Source: Chlorokybus atmophyticus (lineage: Eukaryota > Streptophyta > Chlorokybophyceae > Chlorokybales > Chlorokybaceae). From it: DNA of 64,000 nucleotides. Under the pieces are notes generated by a model. That model was not told the origin of the DNA. It saw only the letters and a program-made list of their open reading frames with translations, and searched no databases. Below, one piece after another: positions 22,219-35,145 of this stretch (position 1 is the first letter of the stretch; the number at the start of each line of letters is the position of its first letter). The DNA is taken from contig RHPI01001715.1 of assembly GCA_009103225.1 (NCBI GenBank), forward strand, positions 303,376-367,375, in the 5' to 3' direction. The position numbers and the translations under genes were made by a program.

Positions 22219-24702
22219 TCAGCTGCGCTGATTGGGCTGGATCTCCTGCAGTACTTTCACATAGGACGTCGGGAACCAACCAGCTTTGCCCTTGCATTGG
22301 CCATCTGACCACCCCGAGTCGGTGGTCTGTAGACATGAAACACAACTTAGACCCCCGGCTGCAAGAAATGCTGTGGTCAAGAACAAGATTGAGGTCGTGT
22401 GGTCAAGCATACCTGGCGCACAACAATGTACTCTCCTTTGCGCAAACTGAGTTCTCCCGGTTCCACTGCCGTGTAGTCATGCAACACCTGTCACAACAGA
22501 ATGATGAGCGTTATTGTTCTTGCCTGGCTTTCCAACCTCTGAGGGTGTGCTATACAAAACATGGTGGTCATACCTCTGCCAGCATTTGCGGTTTGCTCGC
22601 CGGTTTCGGTGCTTTGGTTGCACTTCCGGGCTCGCTCTTCGCGGAGGAGCCCATGTCCAAGTCGAATAAGTCATCCACGCCGGAAGTAGCCCTGCTGCCA
22701 GCGGAGTTGGTGCGTGCGGCCGGTGCTGTGGATGCGCTGCTGGGCCGGTCCGCCGAGCGTGCCATATTGTTGGTCATCACGTCGTCGTAGGAAGGAGGGG
22801 GAGGTGCGGAGGTGGTTGACGAGTTGTCAAAGGCAGCAGCTGCACAGGGTGCGAAAAGTTGAGTGGCAAACACATATGACCATAGACATAACCATCAACG
22901 CCGGATGAATATGTGGCAGCTCAAGTGCTGCGAGCGCACGACTGACATGTACAGGGCACCGCAAGACGGTATATGATACAGGTACCTGCAGAGCTGGCGC
23001 CTCGCCGGATAGGGCTGTGCGTGCGCTCTTGACCATCGGAAGCCTGCTCTGTGCGGCGCTGCTCTGCGACCAACTGCGAGTATGCTGTATGCATGAGTTA
23101 ACAAATTACAGCATGCAGCTCAATGCACAATGCACAGCATGACAGCGTAGCGGGTGGACGAAACTGTGCGTGTACCAGATAAGCTGTGGTTGTGTGAGTG
23201 CCAGCTAACAGAGAAACCACAAAACCAATCAAGCTGTGCAGCAGACAGCCTAGCTTGCTTGGTTGCTTGGTTGGCATCAACAGTTCCTGACTCAGCTCAC
23301 CTGAACATACAGCCGGTCCAGTGTGTTGTATGTCTTGTTCAACATGTCTCTCTCCATCTCAACCTGTCCAAAGCCAAGGATAAGCACATACACATTTCAT
23401 TGCTGTTGGGCGCCATTGCACGTGTACACCAACATGCGATAATGCTCTATACCATTGAGACCAGCCGCGCAAGCGCTTCCCGCTGTTGTGCTGCAGCAAC
23501 TGCTTTGTGCGCATGCGCTGCCTCTTCGCCTTGGGCCTGCATGACAGCCACCAGTTCATGCTGCTTGGCCTCTATGGACGAGAGCTTGTCCTGATCCGCT
23601 CCAGACCCATCGCGCGCTATACGATCCCTGCGCTGCCTTGATTGAGCCACCTGCCAAGGACAGGGGCAGAGATTACAATTACAACAACGCTGGATGGACT
23701 TTGTTGCTGAAAAGGCGCATGATGCCCAGTGTTGTAATCAAGTAGAAAGACCAACACATGCATTCACTTGAAGGTGATGATGTACGCACCAACGCATCAA
23801 CGTCGCTTCGCACTTTCTCATAGCGCTTTGATGCTAGCCGAGCTTCATCTAGATGTCCATTGTTAATTACTCCTCGTAGTGGCTCCACAATCTACAATGC
23901 ATACAACATATTCTCACTTGCCTCCCAGTGAACTTCACCATTGCTGTGCTTGGCAAGAAGCTATCACCACCCAACTCAATGCGTAACCCGTACCTGGTCC
24001 TGTACTTTGCGATGGAACGTGTCACGCTCGCTTTCAAGCTGTGTCCTCGCTATACCATACTGCAAGCATGCCAGCCCCAGCGTCGTGCCTTGACCAGGAC
24101 CCTCCGTGCCATACCCGCGGCAAAACTCAACAAGGCGAACGCCTGCAACCAGCCTTGCTGTCACAAAACTCTACGCAGTGTTGCCTGTGACACAGTATAC
24201 ACTGAAAAAGAGTGCTTGAGCAGGTGGCACAAACCTGTCTCAGTGTAGCGATTTCCTGCAGTGCACAGGTTATCCACAGATCGAACCAAGTCTTTGATGA
24301 AGTGCTGCAACACAGATGTTTGATAGGCATGGCAGTCTTGCACTATGCGATACGCAGAAACAAATTGATTTGCCAAAAAAAGGCAGATAGCACCAATGCA
24401 AGTCAGACTGCAACTGACTCTAACCTTGTTGTGCGTGGTAATGTGGTTTAGCCTTTCCAGTTCGTCATGCTGCTGCCGAAACTCATCACTTTCATCTGTT
24501 GGTCTTGGACCGGCATGCGCGCCACCAAGCTTCTCCAGCACAGCCTGCGCCGTCCCATGATTTAATTGCGCTGTTACCTCAACGTTGCTTTTGGCAATGC
24601 AACACCACCAAAGGGTCCTGCAGCAGAGGCTTCATGTGCTGCAGGATCACAAGAAGCACTTACATCTCTTGTGGAAAGAACCCGCTGTCGCAAGATGTCC
24701 AT
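22219..24702 (-). CDS. BAR and SH3 domain protein, plant SH3P-like
   Basis: Eleven exons splice in phase to 430 residues: 24664-24702, 24425-24544, 24235-24304, 23994-24157, 23790-23891, 23453-23650, 23301-23363, 22986-23073, 22574-22839, 22413-22487, 22219-22326. Residues about 14-260 form the helical BAR-like region seen in plant SH3P1-3 (blocks AVLEKLGG, IVEPLRGVINNGHLDEAR, QREALARLVSM). A serine/proline-rich linker carries PPPPSYDDV. Residues 371-425 are a C-terminal SH3 domain (LHDYTAVEPGELSLRKGEY, then GWSDGQCKGKAGWFPTSYV). Plant SH3P proteins bind membranes and act with clathrin, dynamin, autophagy and cell-plate traffic; the same role here is inference. The first exon (MDILRQRVLSTRD) is the weakest call: a stretch at 24578-24640 is also open but does not keep frame with both neighbours. 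Confidence 0.85.
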
Positions 24703-26108
24703 TGTGAGTGGAGGTAGCTGCTTTCAGTGCAGTGACCTCACACTGCATCACATGCGATCTCATGTTTGCAAGAAACAATAGTAGCAAGTACAGAAGCAGG
24801 CTCTCAACAAGCTCCAACAAACAACTATGTAGCATGCAGTAACATGTGCGCAGCATGAATTTGCACACAAACAACAATCAGAAACAACTGGAAAACGAGC
24901 TCTCAACAACCTCCGAACACCTTATCCCCAATTGACACCCGTATGATCTACTTAACCACAAGCAAGTCACCGGGAAAACATGCCATTGCCAAAAGCAGGC
25001 AACCTGTCCGCCATATTTGCTGGCGCTGAGAAATATTATACCACGCCCGCACAGAGAAGCAATCATGTCTCTACGCCCAGCAATCCGTTAATATACACAA
25101 CATGCTTCGCTTATCATCTGATCAAGCATGGCACTTGTGGCTGCTGGCTATTATAGCCACAACTGCCATCACAGGTGTGCCGTGTCCGACAGTAATGCAA
25201 CAAGCTCGTGTTCCCCGAATTATCAATAAGGCAAACCTGCGGCAGCAGTCAAGCTAACGATCCCCTCCGCGTCGCAGCTTGGCAGCCCCAAAACTCACAG
25301 CCCTAAACCTTACCGGCGACACTGACAGCGGCACGGGGAAGATCCACCGGCAGAGGCAAACACAGTCTACCTGCTGCCGGACGTCCTCACCCACGTGTAG
25401 AGACAGATCGCCGCCCACACCACCGCCCCCAACGACAAGCTGCGGCAGATCGCAGCGGGCAAGGCATTGACCGGCAGAGTCACACACAGTTGTGCTGGCA
25501 CCGTTGACGGGAGCTTCTGACCGTCGGATCGCCTGCACGCCATGCGCTCAATGGCTGGATGTACAGTAAGCAGGTTGCCGTCCGATGCCGCCACGGCTGA
25601 TGGCTTGGATCCAATCGAGTTGTCGCTCGCAACAATTATGGCCAGTGTGCTATGGTTGATTTGAGTGATCAAGTGCAAATTAGCGTGCTGAGGTTGCTAA
25701 CACTAGCGTGCTAAGGTTTGGGATATTCACAAAAGTCCGCACTGGCTCAGGTCTCGGCCTTCAAGTACAGGGGCGGATGCTTTGTTATATCACCCATGGT
25801 AGTTGATAAGCATGAATAGTGGCGAGATGCAATTCCAAGTACAAGCTTAACAAAATGGAATTGCATCTCTGCGACCATCTGCATGGTATTGATATCAATG
25901 AAACAGAAATGTGTAAAACGCTATGACATACAAACACTCGAGCAGTAGTGGAAGCTTTACGCGTGCTGATGTCGATCCGTGTTGCCACTCTGTCTTTGGG
26001 TGGCACTTATTCTTGTCTCCATGCAGTGCTTGCAAAGTATACATGCAGTGCTTAACAATGCGATAAGCGCTGGCAATAGGTTGATGTAGTGGCTGCAAGA
26101 GGACCGAA
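24703..26108. other. intergenic, one unexplained GC-rich island
   Basis: No confident gene. Bases 25255-25640 are markedly GC-richer than the flanks and are open in several frames, none with a recognised domain. It contains CCCTAAACC at about 25304. It could be an unrecognised exon or a promoter-like island. Confidence 0.35.
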
Positions 26109-28879
26109 CTAATCAGGAGGAGAGGTGAATGCAATGCAAGCGTTTGTGCCTCCAAAGCCGAAACTGTTGTTGAGAGCTGCTCTAGTCTCTTGCCGCAGCG
26201 CAACACGGGGCACAAAATTGCCATTGACACCAACATCCAAGGTGTGAAGGTTGATCGTGGGTGGCACTACTCCCTGAAGAATAGGTGAGTTAACATGGGC
26301 ATCAATTGGATGAATAAAATATGTGCAGTACAGTCTGACTGATTTGAGACGGCCGCACAAACGATCAAGGAGCATTAGGGCAAATCCAGAGCTGCACAGG
26401 ACAACGCGAACAGAACACAATTCTTGGAGACGCTATGTGAGCGAGGAGGAGGTTCTTTGCCAGATGTACCTTTGCAATAGCAAGGACGGTGAAGATGGAC
26501 TCGACTGCCCCAGCTGCCCCAAGCAGATGTCCAATTGCTCCCTTTGTAGAAGATACAGCAACGTTGCAGGATGTCAGCCGCGACTCGAACACCTTAGATA
26601 TCGCCGTTGCTTCAGCAGCATCACCAAGCGGTGTTGATGTCGCGTGTGCATTGATGTAAGTCACATCCCTTGGATTGAGTCCTGCCTGCAGGCAAGCGTC
26701 CAACTTGATGAGCGCCGGAGAGCAGTGACATCTATACATGACAGCATTTGGTAGTCCGCTTGCCTGCTGCAAGGCTCTTTGCATGGCAAGCAATGCTCCT
26801 GTGCCCTCCGCCAATGGCTGGGTTATGTGGTTTGCATCACCTGTCAATCAACCCTGTTTGTGCTACTCCTGTGCGCTTGAGTACTCAACATGTGCAAGCG
26901 TATGCATACCTGACGTTCCATAGCCTCGAACTTCAGCATACATCTTGGCGCCTCGCTCCCGAGCATGCTCAAGCTCTTCTAGCACCAGTACTCCAGCCCC
27001 TTCGCCAATGACAAAACCGCTACGATCTTTGTCGAAAGGACGTGAAGCCTCTGCGGGTTTGTCATTGTAGCTGGTGGTGAGTGCCTGAGGTGTGAACCCA
27101 TCAGCATGCAAATACACGATTTGCGCAAGTCGCTTTGCAGCACACCCAGCATACCCACCTTCATCCTTCCAAAGCCAGCGAGTGCAATGCTGTCTACGCA
27201 AGCTTCGCTGCTGCCAGCTACCATTACATCCGCATCACCATACCTATCACCCAAACAGGTTCAGCCACGCTCGCATACATGCTAGTCGTTCAGGCAATGG
27301 CGGCTGTGCGATACCTTATGAATCTTGCAGCATCCCCAATGGAATGCGCACCGCTGGCACAGGCAGTGACTGCTGCATGATTAGGGCCAGCAAAGCCATG
27401 CTTGATGGACACATGCCCAGCCGCCATGTTGATCAAGATCTTTGGAATGAAAAAGGGGCTCAACCTGCGCAATCTCTCCGTAGCAACAAGCTGACCTGGC
27501 CACAGCCACTTAGCGACTGTGCTACTCATCTTCTTGAGTGTCAATGCGCACATTGCCACATCATGCGCCCAAAAAACGGCACAACAATGGTAGCAAACAA
27601 ACTCAGCACGAGAATTGGAAGTATTCATGCAGGTACCAACTGACTTAAACAGCTACACACCTGCTTCCATAATGTCGGCTATGCACCCAATGCCAGACCC
27701 AATGGCTACTCCTGTTCGCTGGCGTTCGTGCTTGTCCTCTGGCGCCCAACCAGCATCAGCGAGCGCTTCTGCTGCAGCCTTCAGTGCGTACACCACAAAT
27801 GCCGCCATCCTTCCATCCTGCGCTACATTGCGGCATATGACTAGGTGCAGATAACAACACAAACTGCCGACTGAGTGCACAACTACTAGTACACACTGGA
27901 GGGACGGCAATGTAGCACATTTGTCTCGCATGCTGCTTTATGTGTTGTGGGGTGCTGACAGAGTACTACTGAGCGTGAACAGGTCACGAGTAGAGCCACA
28001 AGCAAAAGTAAGATAATGTTTAATGAATGCATGTTATGTACTGAAGCGCTTGCTGTTGTCAACTGCTTGAGCATGCTCCATTGCTAATAACGGCTTCATG
28101 CATCACACAATGCTTGCATGGTGTCCGCAACCGTGTAGTACAATCGTGCGCTACCTGCTGTGCATCCAACAACTCATCAGGTACGCGTGCAGCGATCCGC
28201 GATGGCAGCTGGCTGAGAGTGCGCTCAGCCAGCGCCAAGCCCCCGTTCGTCGCGATGTCCGCCGGCCGCAGCTGGCGAATTGCGCAGTCTCCGCGGATCA
28301 GCCGCTGCCATGTTGCATCGACACCCTCTGCTAGAGGCGTCACCAGACCCAAACCTGCCATCAGGTTCTATTAGCTGTAGACTCAAGACGCCGTAAACGC
28401 CTCAGCAGTTGCGTCTTGCAGTGAAGCACTGTGAAGATGGTTGCGAAACCATCTTCGCGGAGTTTTAATGGTTTCGCAACCATCAAAGAGTTTACCAGAT
28501 ACAACCGCAATCCTGCACTGCACCGGTCAGAAACCAACCAAGACTTGCCCGCATGCACATGCACCACGACAAGTTGCATGGTGTCAAGTGAGACTCGAAG
28601 GCTGCCACTCAGCATAGATTGCATCCGTAATCTCTGTTGCACATCATCACTCACTGCACATCACTCAGAGTTGCATGGCATAGCTATGTGTCCTACACTG
28701 CGCTTAGGTAAGCTTGCAGCTCGCAGCATGCAGCATCCTATACCTGTAACGACCACTCTGCGCTGTGGAGCCAGTGGCGGGGGCCCGAACGGGTCGCTAC
28801 CAGCAGCTCCAGCGCTGCCATAGGTGCGGCCGCATGCTACCCGCAGAAAGCGCAGCGTCCCAGCCGCCGCCCGAGCCAT
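26109..28879 (-). CDS. OXSM: mitochondrial beta-ketoacyl-ACP synthase
   Basis: Nine exons splice in phase to about 463 residues: 28744-28879, 28155-28354, 27661-27817, 27315-27495, 27159-27243, 26910-27084, 26764-26840, 26470-26685, 26109-26273. The enzyme condenses malonyl-ACP with acyl-ACP in type II fatty acid synthesis; the mitochondrial form supplies octanoyl-ACP for lipoate. The catalytic triad is visible: Cys near 210 ([14 protein letters not shown]), His 351 ([11 protein letters not shown]) and His 390 ([12 protein letters not shown]), with Lys 385. The C-terminus has [11 protein letters not shown]. The block [18 protein letters not shown] is the mtKAS type and the arginine/alanine-rich start suits a mitochondrial presequence, so I prefer this over plastid KAS I/II. 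The intron 26686-26763 is 78 bases, a multiple of three and stop-free; it is placed because removing it restores family length, and it has a GC donor. Start is head to head with RAD23. Confidence 0.9.
28436..28484. repeat. foldback repeat, 15-bp arms, in KAS intron 1
   Basis: Arms 28436-28450 and 28470-28484 are exact reverse complements (GATGGTTGCGAAACC and its complement). Confidence 0.8.
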
Positions 28880-28942
28880 GAGCAGGGCAACATGTCCCGG
28901 ACAAGTCTTGCACCATTTCGGGATGCGGACCCAAAGACTTTT

Positions 28943-28959
28943 CTAGGGTTGTTAGGGTT
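28943..28959 (-). promoter_or_regulatory. paired telo-box-like motifs upstream of mtKAS
   Basis: On the minus strand the sequence reads AACCCTAAC-AACCCTAG, two telo-box-like units about 64-80 bases upstream of the KAS start codon, in the 406-base space shared with RAD23. Telo boxes (AAACCCTAA) are known promoter elements of plant housekeeping genes; function here is inferred. Confidence 0.45.
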
Positions 28960-29285
28960 ATAAAAACGCCGCTTGACCGTGGGATGCACGCATCCAATGG
29001 TGTGAGTGCCTCGCGAGGGATATGCACGGCGCGGTGGCTGTGCCGAACCTTCACGGCCGAGAAACTTTTCAGGCCCTTATGGCTTTTTGTACTGCTAAAG
29101 CTTGTCAGCAGGGATATCTCCGCGGCCGCCGCCGCCGCCGCCGTGGTACAGGTCGTTGGTAACATCCGTGGAGGTGATTGCTTGCGAACGGCCAGGGTTA
29201 TCAGCGTGTTAGGTCGGGTCACGGCGGGTAAAGCACGCTTTCTTGGTGGGAGTTGTTGCAGCTGGTGCTGCAAGCTGACAGTACG

Positions 29286-32191
29286 ATGAAGGTCACCTTC
29301 AAGACGCTCACTGGCAAAGGTTTTCAGCTGGATGTTGAGCCTTCTCAAACGGTAAGCATGCAGCGTATTTAGGCAATTGTTGTTGTTTATGTTAGTTGTA
29401 GCCGCTACTGAAGCAGCGCGTTGGCAGCTCCAGCGAGGGTCTGTCTACAACTTTTTTGCCACTGAAAAGCTATTGCCAAGCTTTGCTCCTTGCTACCGTG
29501 TCCTGTGCTGGTTGTTGCCATTTCGCATACCAGCTATTTACCATGCTGAACAGTGCCCAAGCAGTACTTGTCCGTTCCTGTCTATCAACTTGCGACATCA
29601 TTTCAAGCACCTGATCGTAAGAGCACGGTAGATTCCAGCTGTTGCACATTTGCGGCAGGTCGAGATTAATTGTAGTGCGCAGTGGCATGTTGTGTTGTCA
29701 TGCATGCCAGATTGCATTCCTTTGCTGCACACTAGGCGGTCAGGACACAACGTGTACTGCAGGGCTGTGCCTCAGCTGACACAGTTGGTGTGACTCGCAG
29801 GTCGCAGAGGTCAAGCAACAAATTGCCGAGTCACAGGGTGAAGCAGCCTTTGCTGTTGATGCGCAAAAGTTGATATACCAAGGGAAAGTCCTGAAGGATG
29901 AAACCACATTAGAAGCCAACGCAGTGACAGAAAACGGGTTTTTGGTTGTTATGGTTGCAAAGGTATAGTATAGTAGGAGCGTCTGTCTTGCTTTACAGGG
30001 TGCACTGTGTCTGTGGCATGGTTGTTAACTTGTTTGCATGCTGCATTTGCAGCCAAAGCAGCCTGCAGCTGCAGCAACTTCTGCAGCTGCAGCTTCTGTT
30101 CCAAAGCCTGAAGCAGCAGCAGCAGCAGCAGCTACGACAGCACCGCCTCCTTCTGCACCGTAAGCATCATAGGTTATGGTAGCATCTGTTCCAACTACTT
30201 GCACTGTTGCACTCATGATGACAAGTATGCATGTGCGACAACAGGGACACAGCCAGTCGTACTCCGGCGCCTCCAGCAGCAACTCCAACTGTTGCACCAC
30301 CAGCACAGTATGTATTTTGTTGCAAATCATATGCAGTACGTCTAGGCCCATGTATTGCATGGCGTCTGCAGCTTGGCTTGGCTTGCATGGTGCAAGTTGT
30401 TGTCATGTCTGTGCAGGGCTGCTGCTCCTACAGATGTGTACGGAACAGCAGCATCAAGTCTGGTTGCGGGAACACAGCTTGAGAGCACAATCGCTGGCAT
30501 TATGGAAATGGGCTTTCAACGGGAAGAAGTTATCAGAGCTCTTCGCGCAGCTTACAACAACCCCGATCGGGCAGTCGAGTACTTGATGACGGTAGGTGGT
30601 GCATGTTCTGGGATTGAGGTTGTTCTGCACAGCAATTTTGCCCGGAATATGCCGTGCCTGCTTTGTTCCACGGTGCTTGTTGCTATTCAAAACCTTGAGG
30701 TCCATGTACTGTTTGTGCACACAAAATAGAAAGTACTGGCCACTGCACAACAAAATGTCCATGCTGTAAACTCCAACAGGCAGCCACCTGTTGGAGTTTG
30801 CAGCATGGTTGTATTGTATTGACTCAGCCGCCTCCCCCTTTTTGGCCAGAGCCACTTAAGTGAGTGCAAATTATGCTGGCTGCAGGGTATTCCAGAGACA
30901 GCAGAGCCGGTGGCACCCGTTGCTGCTCCTCCACGCGCACCTGCAGAGCCTGTGCCAGTGCAACAACCAGCCGCGCCAGCAACAGGGGCCCCTGCTCCAC
31001 CAGCACAGCAGCAGCCAACTGGACCAAACGTCCAACCTTTGAACTTGTTTCCTCAGGTGCGCATGGCATCTCTTGTGGTCTCATGGCGAATCGCAGTGCA
31101 CGGCTCTATGCGGCTGATTTGACCCTGTGGTGCAACAACAGGGGATGCCTGGCTTTGGAGGCGGCGGAGGTGGCGGTGCCAGTTCTCTTGACTTCCTCCG
31201 CAACAACCCGCAGTTTCAAGCTCTAAGAACAATGGTTCAGGCGAACCCCCAGATTCTGCAGGTAATGCGACTGCAACCATTGCGCTTGTTACCGGTATGC
31301 GTGGCGAGAGTGTGTGTTTTACATATTGCTCCAATGATGATCATGCTGCACAGGTTGCTGTGAGGTTGTCATTCTGGCAAAGGTCGGTCGTGACAAAATG
31401 TTGCTGCTGTGATTAGGGTTGCTCCTTCTTATGTGAGGCTGGGGTCGTAGCGCGTGCATTTTTATTGCTATCCCACCTGGTTGCCTTCCCATGCCTAATG
31501 ACAAACCTTGCATGTCATAAGCAGTGGTCAACGCATAGTCCGGGGTTGTATTGTGTGGCGATTTGCTCGCTTGCAATCTGGATTGGCTTGGAGATTTGCC
31601 ATCGCGTGCTTGCGTCTGTATCCCACAGTACTGATGTTGACTAACATTGTTTTGTGCATTGGCAGCCAATGTTGCAAGAGCTCGGCAAGCAGAACCCGCA
31701 GCTTCTGCAGTTGATCAACAACAATCAGGCGGAGTTTCTGAGGCTTATAAACGAGCCAGCTCCAGAAGGCATGGAAGGGTGAGCCATACGTGCAGTCATA
31801 GGGCTGCAGTCATTCGTGGGATGAAGTGCATGCAATGTATGTTGACTGACTGCTTTACTTTGCAGGGACATGTTTGGTATGGAAGAAGGCGGACCAACTA
31901 CACTTACCATCACACAAGAGGAGAAGGAAGCCATTGATCGGGTAAGCACTCTTGACAGTGCGTAACATGGCGACCTTGTTTGAATGCCACTATCGATCAG
32001 TATTGTCTGTGTGTAGTCAACTCTTGCAGCCAACTTCGTTTTCTGCTGACACTGATGTGCTGTTGGCGCTGCAGCTAGAGAGCCTGGGTTTTGACAGGCA
32101 GCATGCTATCGAGGCTTACTTTGCTTGCGACAAGAATGAGGAACTTGCGGCAAATTATTTGTTGAATTCAGTTGCAGAGGACTTTGACTAG
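29286..32191 (+). CDS. RAD23: RAD23 ubiquitin receptor / nucleotide excision repair protein
   Basis: Ten exons (29286-29351, 29801-29962, 30053-30159, 30245-30307, 30417-30591, 30886-31056, 31142-31261, 31666-31778, 31866-31941, 32075-32191) splice in phase to 389 residues. Domains in order: ubiquitin-like domain 1-76 ([30 protein letters not shown]), Ala/Pro/Gln linker, UBA1 about 149-191 ([20 protein letters not shown]), a second linker, STI1/XPC-binding domain about 243-318 ([19 protein letters not shown] and [19 protein letters not shown]), and UBA2 about 345-386 ([20 protein letters not shown]). This is the complete canonical order. RAD23 carries ubiquitinated proteins to the proteasome and stabilises XPC/RAD4 in DNA repair. 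It is head to head with mtKAS. The first intron is 449 bases, the rest mostly 57-450. Confidence 0.95.
30759..30808. repeat. foldback repeat, 22-bp arms, in RAD23 intron 5
   Basis: Arms 30759-30780 and 30787-30808 are reverse complements with one mismatch and a 6-base loop. Confidence 0.85.
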
Positions 32192-35145
32192 GCTTTCATA
32201 GCTTCCCCGCAACGAGACTTAGCCCCCCCCCAACAGCGAGCTGTGTGTTGTGGCATTGGTGCTCTATGTGTACAATGTCTGAGCTTGTGAGTTGAGCCGG
32301 GCATTGTGATCAATGTTGTGCGCTATTGCACGGCTTGTGGAAAGCAGCAGGAGCAAGAGATCCGCAGCTGCTTGTTACTTGTGGCGTTAGTGACCAGCCT
32401 AGTCAAAAATGTGGAGTGGGTTGGACATCACCTCTGCAGCTAGCTGACTGCATGGCGCAAGTGGAAGTGCGATATCACAAGAGGAGCTGTTGCCTGTGCC
32501 TTAGAGTGTAGTAGAGCCTCAAGCAGTGTGCTTTACAGAAACATAGATGTGAGGTGCGCGGTCTGCTTAGGGAGTGGGACACATTGCACTGACATTCCTG
32601 TGTGAGTAAGCTTTGGCCGTGCATGAGGCACTATTTCGTGTGACAAGCATGGCTCTCCTGACATGTGGCTTGGTACATGCTATTTCACCCAATCAGTACA
32701 ATTGTACACGCACCCAGTGCCAGTGATAGTCGCTGACTGACACAGTCCACCTACATATACTCAGCATTTAAATTCCACGACAGCATTGCACCCCAAGTGC
32801 GTCCACATGATTGCATCACGCTGTCCCATTCAACATTGATGAACAGACTAGCAGCACAATTCATACCCAATAGCGTTTAAATGACCATGCATTCACCCCC
32901 ATTTCCAAATAAACTCGTCAATGCGCAACCACGCATTGTTGTGAGGTAGTATTCCACCGGGATGGATCCCTACAGTCTACCCTTGTTGCAGTGACGACGA
33001 ATGCTAGAAGACAGCTTGTCATTGCACGGAGGTGTCGTCTTTTCAAAGTGACCAATGGTGATTATCAATGACGTACACTGACACTCGGCCAATATAAGGA
33101 GGGTTTTATTATAGATACAACAACATTGTGAAAAAAACATACATACACGTGATCCATCAAGTAAAAATCGTATAACTTTATGCAATGATAATTAATCACT
33201 ACATCACTACGATCAATCACTACAGTGCTCATACCATGTAGTGACAAGAGGTCACTGTAGCGTGGTTTAAAGCCCCCACTTGATGAATTGTATATATATT
33301 GCCCTCGCTGTTGTGACGCTACTTACTAGCATCGATTGTCTATGGAGAGTGCATGTAAGTCCGAAAGGCCAATGCAGCATGCACTGAGTGCGCTGCACAC
33401 GTCACAACATGCATGCCTGCCTTGCCTTGCCTTACACCTGCTGTGCTGCTACTGCCCCGCCCCACCTCTCCGCCCACCACCACCAGCATACGCACGTAGC
33501 TAGTGCACATAGCCTTGCCCTTGCCCTTGTAATTCAGTCCTTGCTGGTGTGCTGGCTGGTGTGCTTGCTGGTGCCTTACATTGTGTTGCAATTGTTGGAA
33601 AGCCTATGCATGTCTGAGCATCTGCATGGACAACATCACGCCAAACAAAAACTGTCATCTGGCATGTGCTTAACCATCAGGGTCTACCATTCTTAAACCT
33701 AATACGCCTCACTACCCCAACTATCACCGCATCTTGTTACACATACATAGCTAGGTGGGGACGAGGTGAGTTGCAAGCTCGCTAGTTTATGGTGATGTTG
33801 TTTTTGTAGCTGTGCATTTAGAGGCTTCGGCCAGCTCGTTTGCTTTGCTTTGATGAGCTGTGCGCTAGTATTGATACTCACATTTGTTTACTTTTTTATG
33901 ATTTTATACATGCACACATGAACAGTGTTTACATGCACCTACGTGTAGCGAGTTGGTCCTCTGTAATAGTCATCAAAAAGGCTTGGTTTTGCAAATTTGC
34001 ATGCCTCTGTCTTGCCATTACAAAGGGTGTCGTAAAAGTGAGTATGATTACAGCGAGAGTACACGGTTTTGGTATCCCATTAACGTTTGGATGACCGTTC
34101 ACTACCAATTAACTGTAAACCAAACGATGCACAATCACGCGCATGGTTGTGCATCGTTGTTACCTTGCGGAATTTGCGAGGTAATGCACCGACGGGGTGG
34201 ATCACATAAACAAGTATGATGTGATGCAGATGATGGTTGGCAGCAGTTGAAAACAATTGGCACTAGCAATCAACTACCTTACAGCCTGCCTTTCATGTGT
34301 ACAGGATATATGACGTGCTATTAGACACACGCATGTAACGCATCACAACCACTTCAGCATTACATGCACACTAGTATACATTTCACCGTGCGTGCACGAG
34401 CTCTCCGTATAAGCTAATCTGTATTGCGTATGCAACATGATCTGGTTTGTGCGCAGCGCTGCGCCCCNNNNNNNNNNNNNNNNNNNNNNNNNNNNNNNNN
34501 NNNNNNNNNNNNNNNNNNNNNNNNNNNNNNNNNNNNNNNNNNNNNNNNNNNNNNNNNNNNNNNNNNNNNNNNNNNNNNNNNNNNNNNNNNNNNNNNNNNN
34601 NNNNNNNNNNNNNNNNNNNNNNNNNNNNNNNNNNNNNNNNNNNNNNNNNNNNNNNNNNNNNNNNNNNNNNNNNNNNNNNNNNNNNCCCCCGATGGTCATA
34701 GTGTTGGTCTGGCATTGGCATGCATATAGGGTACAGCATAGCAAGCACAGCCACATGCACTGTCACATACACATGCAAGCTATTACAAAGCTAAGGAGGC
34801 TGGGCTGCACGCAACGTGCTTGACGAGGTAGGGGCATGACGGCTGCAGCAGCGTCCAGCACATGCGTAGTACCTGCAGGCGCAGGAGGAGGAGGAGGAGG
34901 AGGGAGGAGGAGGAGAGGTGAGGTGAGAGGCAGGCAACGACCACGACGACACGACAATGCCAAAGCCCAGCCCCCGCGATCCCATGCGTGCTCTCAGCTG
35001 GCTGCACGGTCGTGTGTGCTGCGCAGTGCGTGGCTTCATTGCATTGGCATTGCGACCAGAATCACACCTTACACATGCAAACTGAAAGAGACAAGCACCA
35101 GGCTAAAAGGAGCAGACCAGAACATACACCACTACACAGCTGACC
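32192..35145. other. gene-poor spacer with a gap
   Basis: Holds the RAD23 3' region and the CHID1 upstream region. No recognisable exon. A 12-bp-arm foldback lies at 34123-34158. The stretch 34860-34945 is GGA-rich with low-complexity frames. Confidence 0.4.
34468..34685. other. assembly gap (218 N)
   Basis: Unknown sequence, flanked by short C runs on both sides. Confidence 0.99.

Noticed and set aside
24578-24640. Extra exon of the BAR-SH3 protein (GPFGGVALPKATL)
   Set aside because: Open and bounded by AG/GT, but its ends do not keep phase with both neighbouring exons; direct joining of 24664-24702 to 24425-24544 does.
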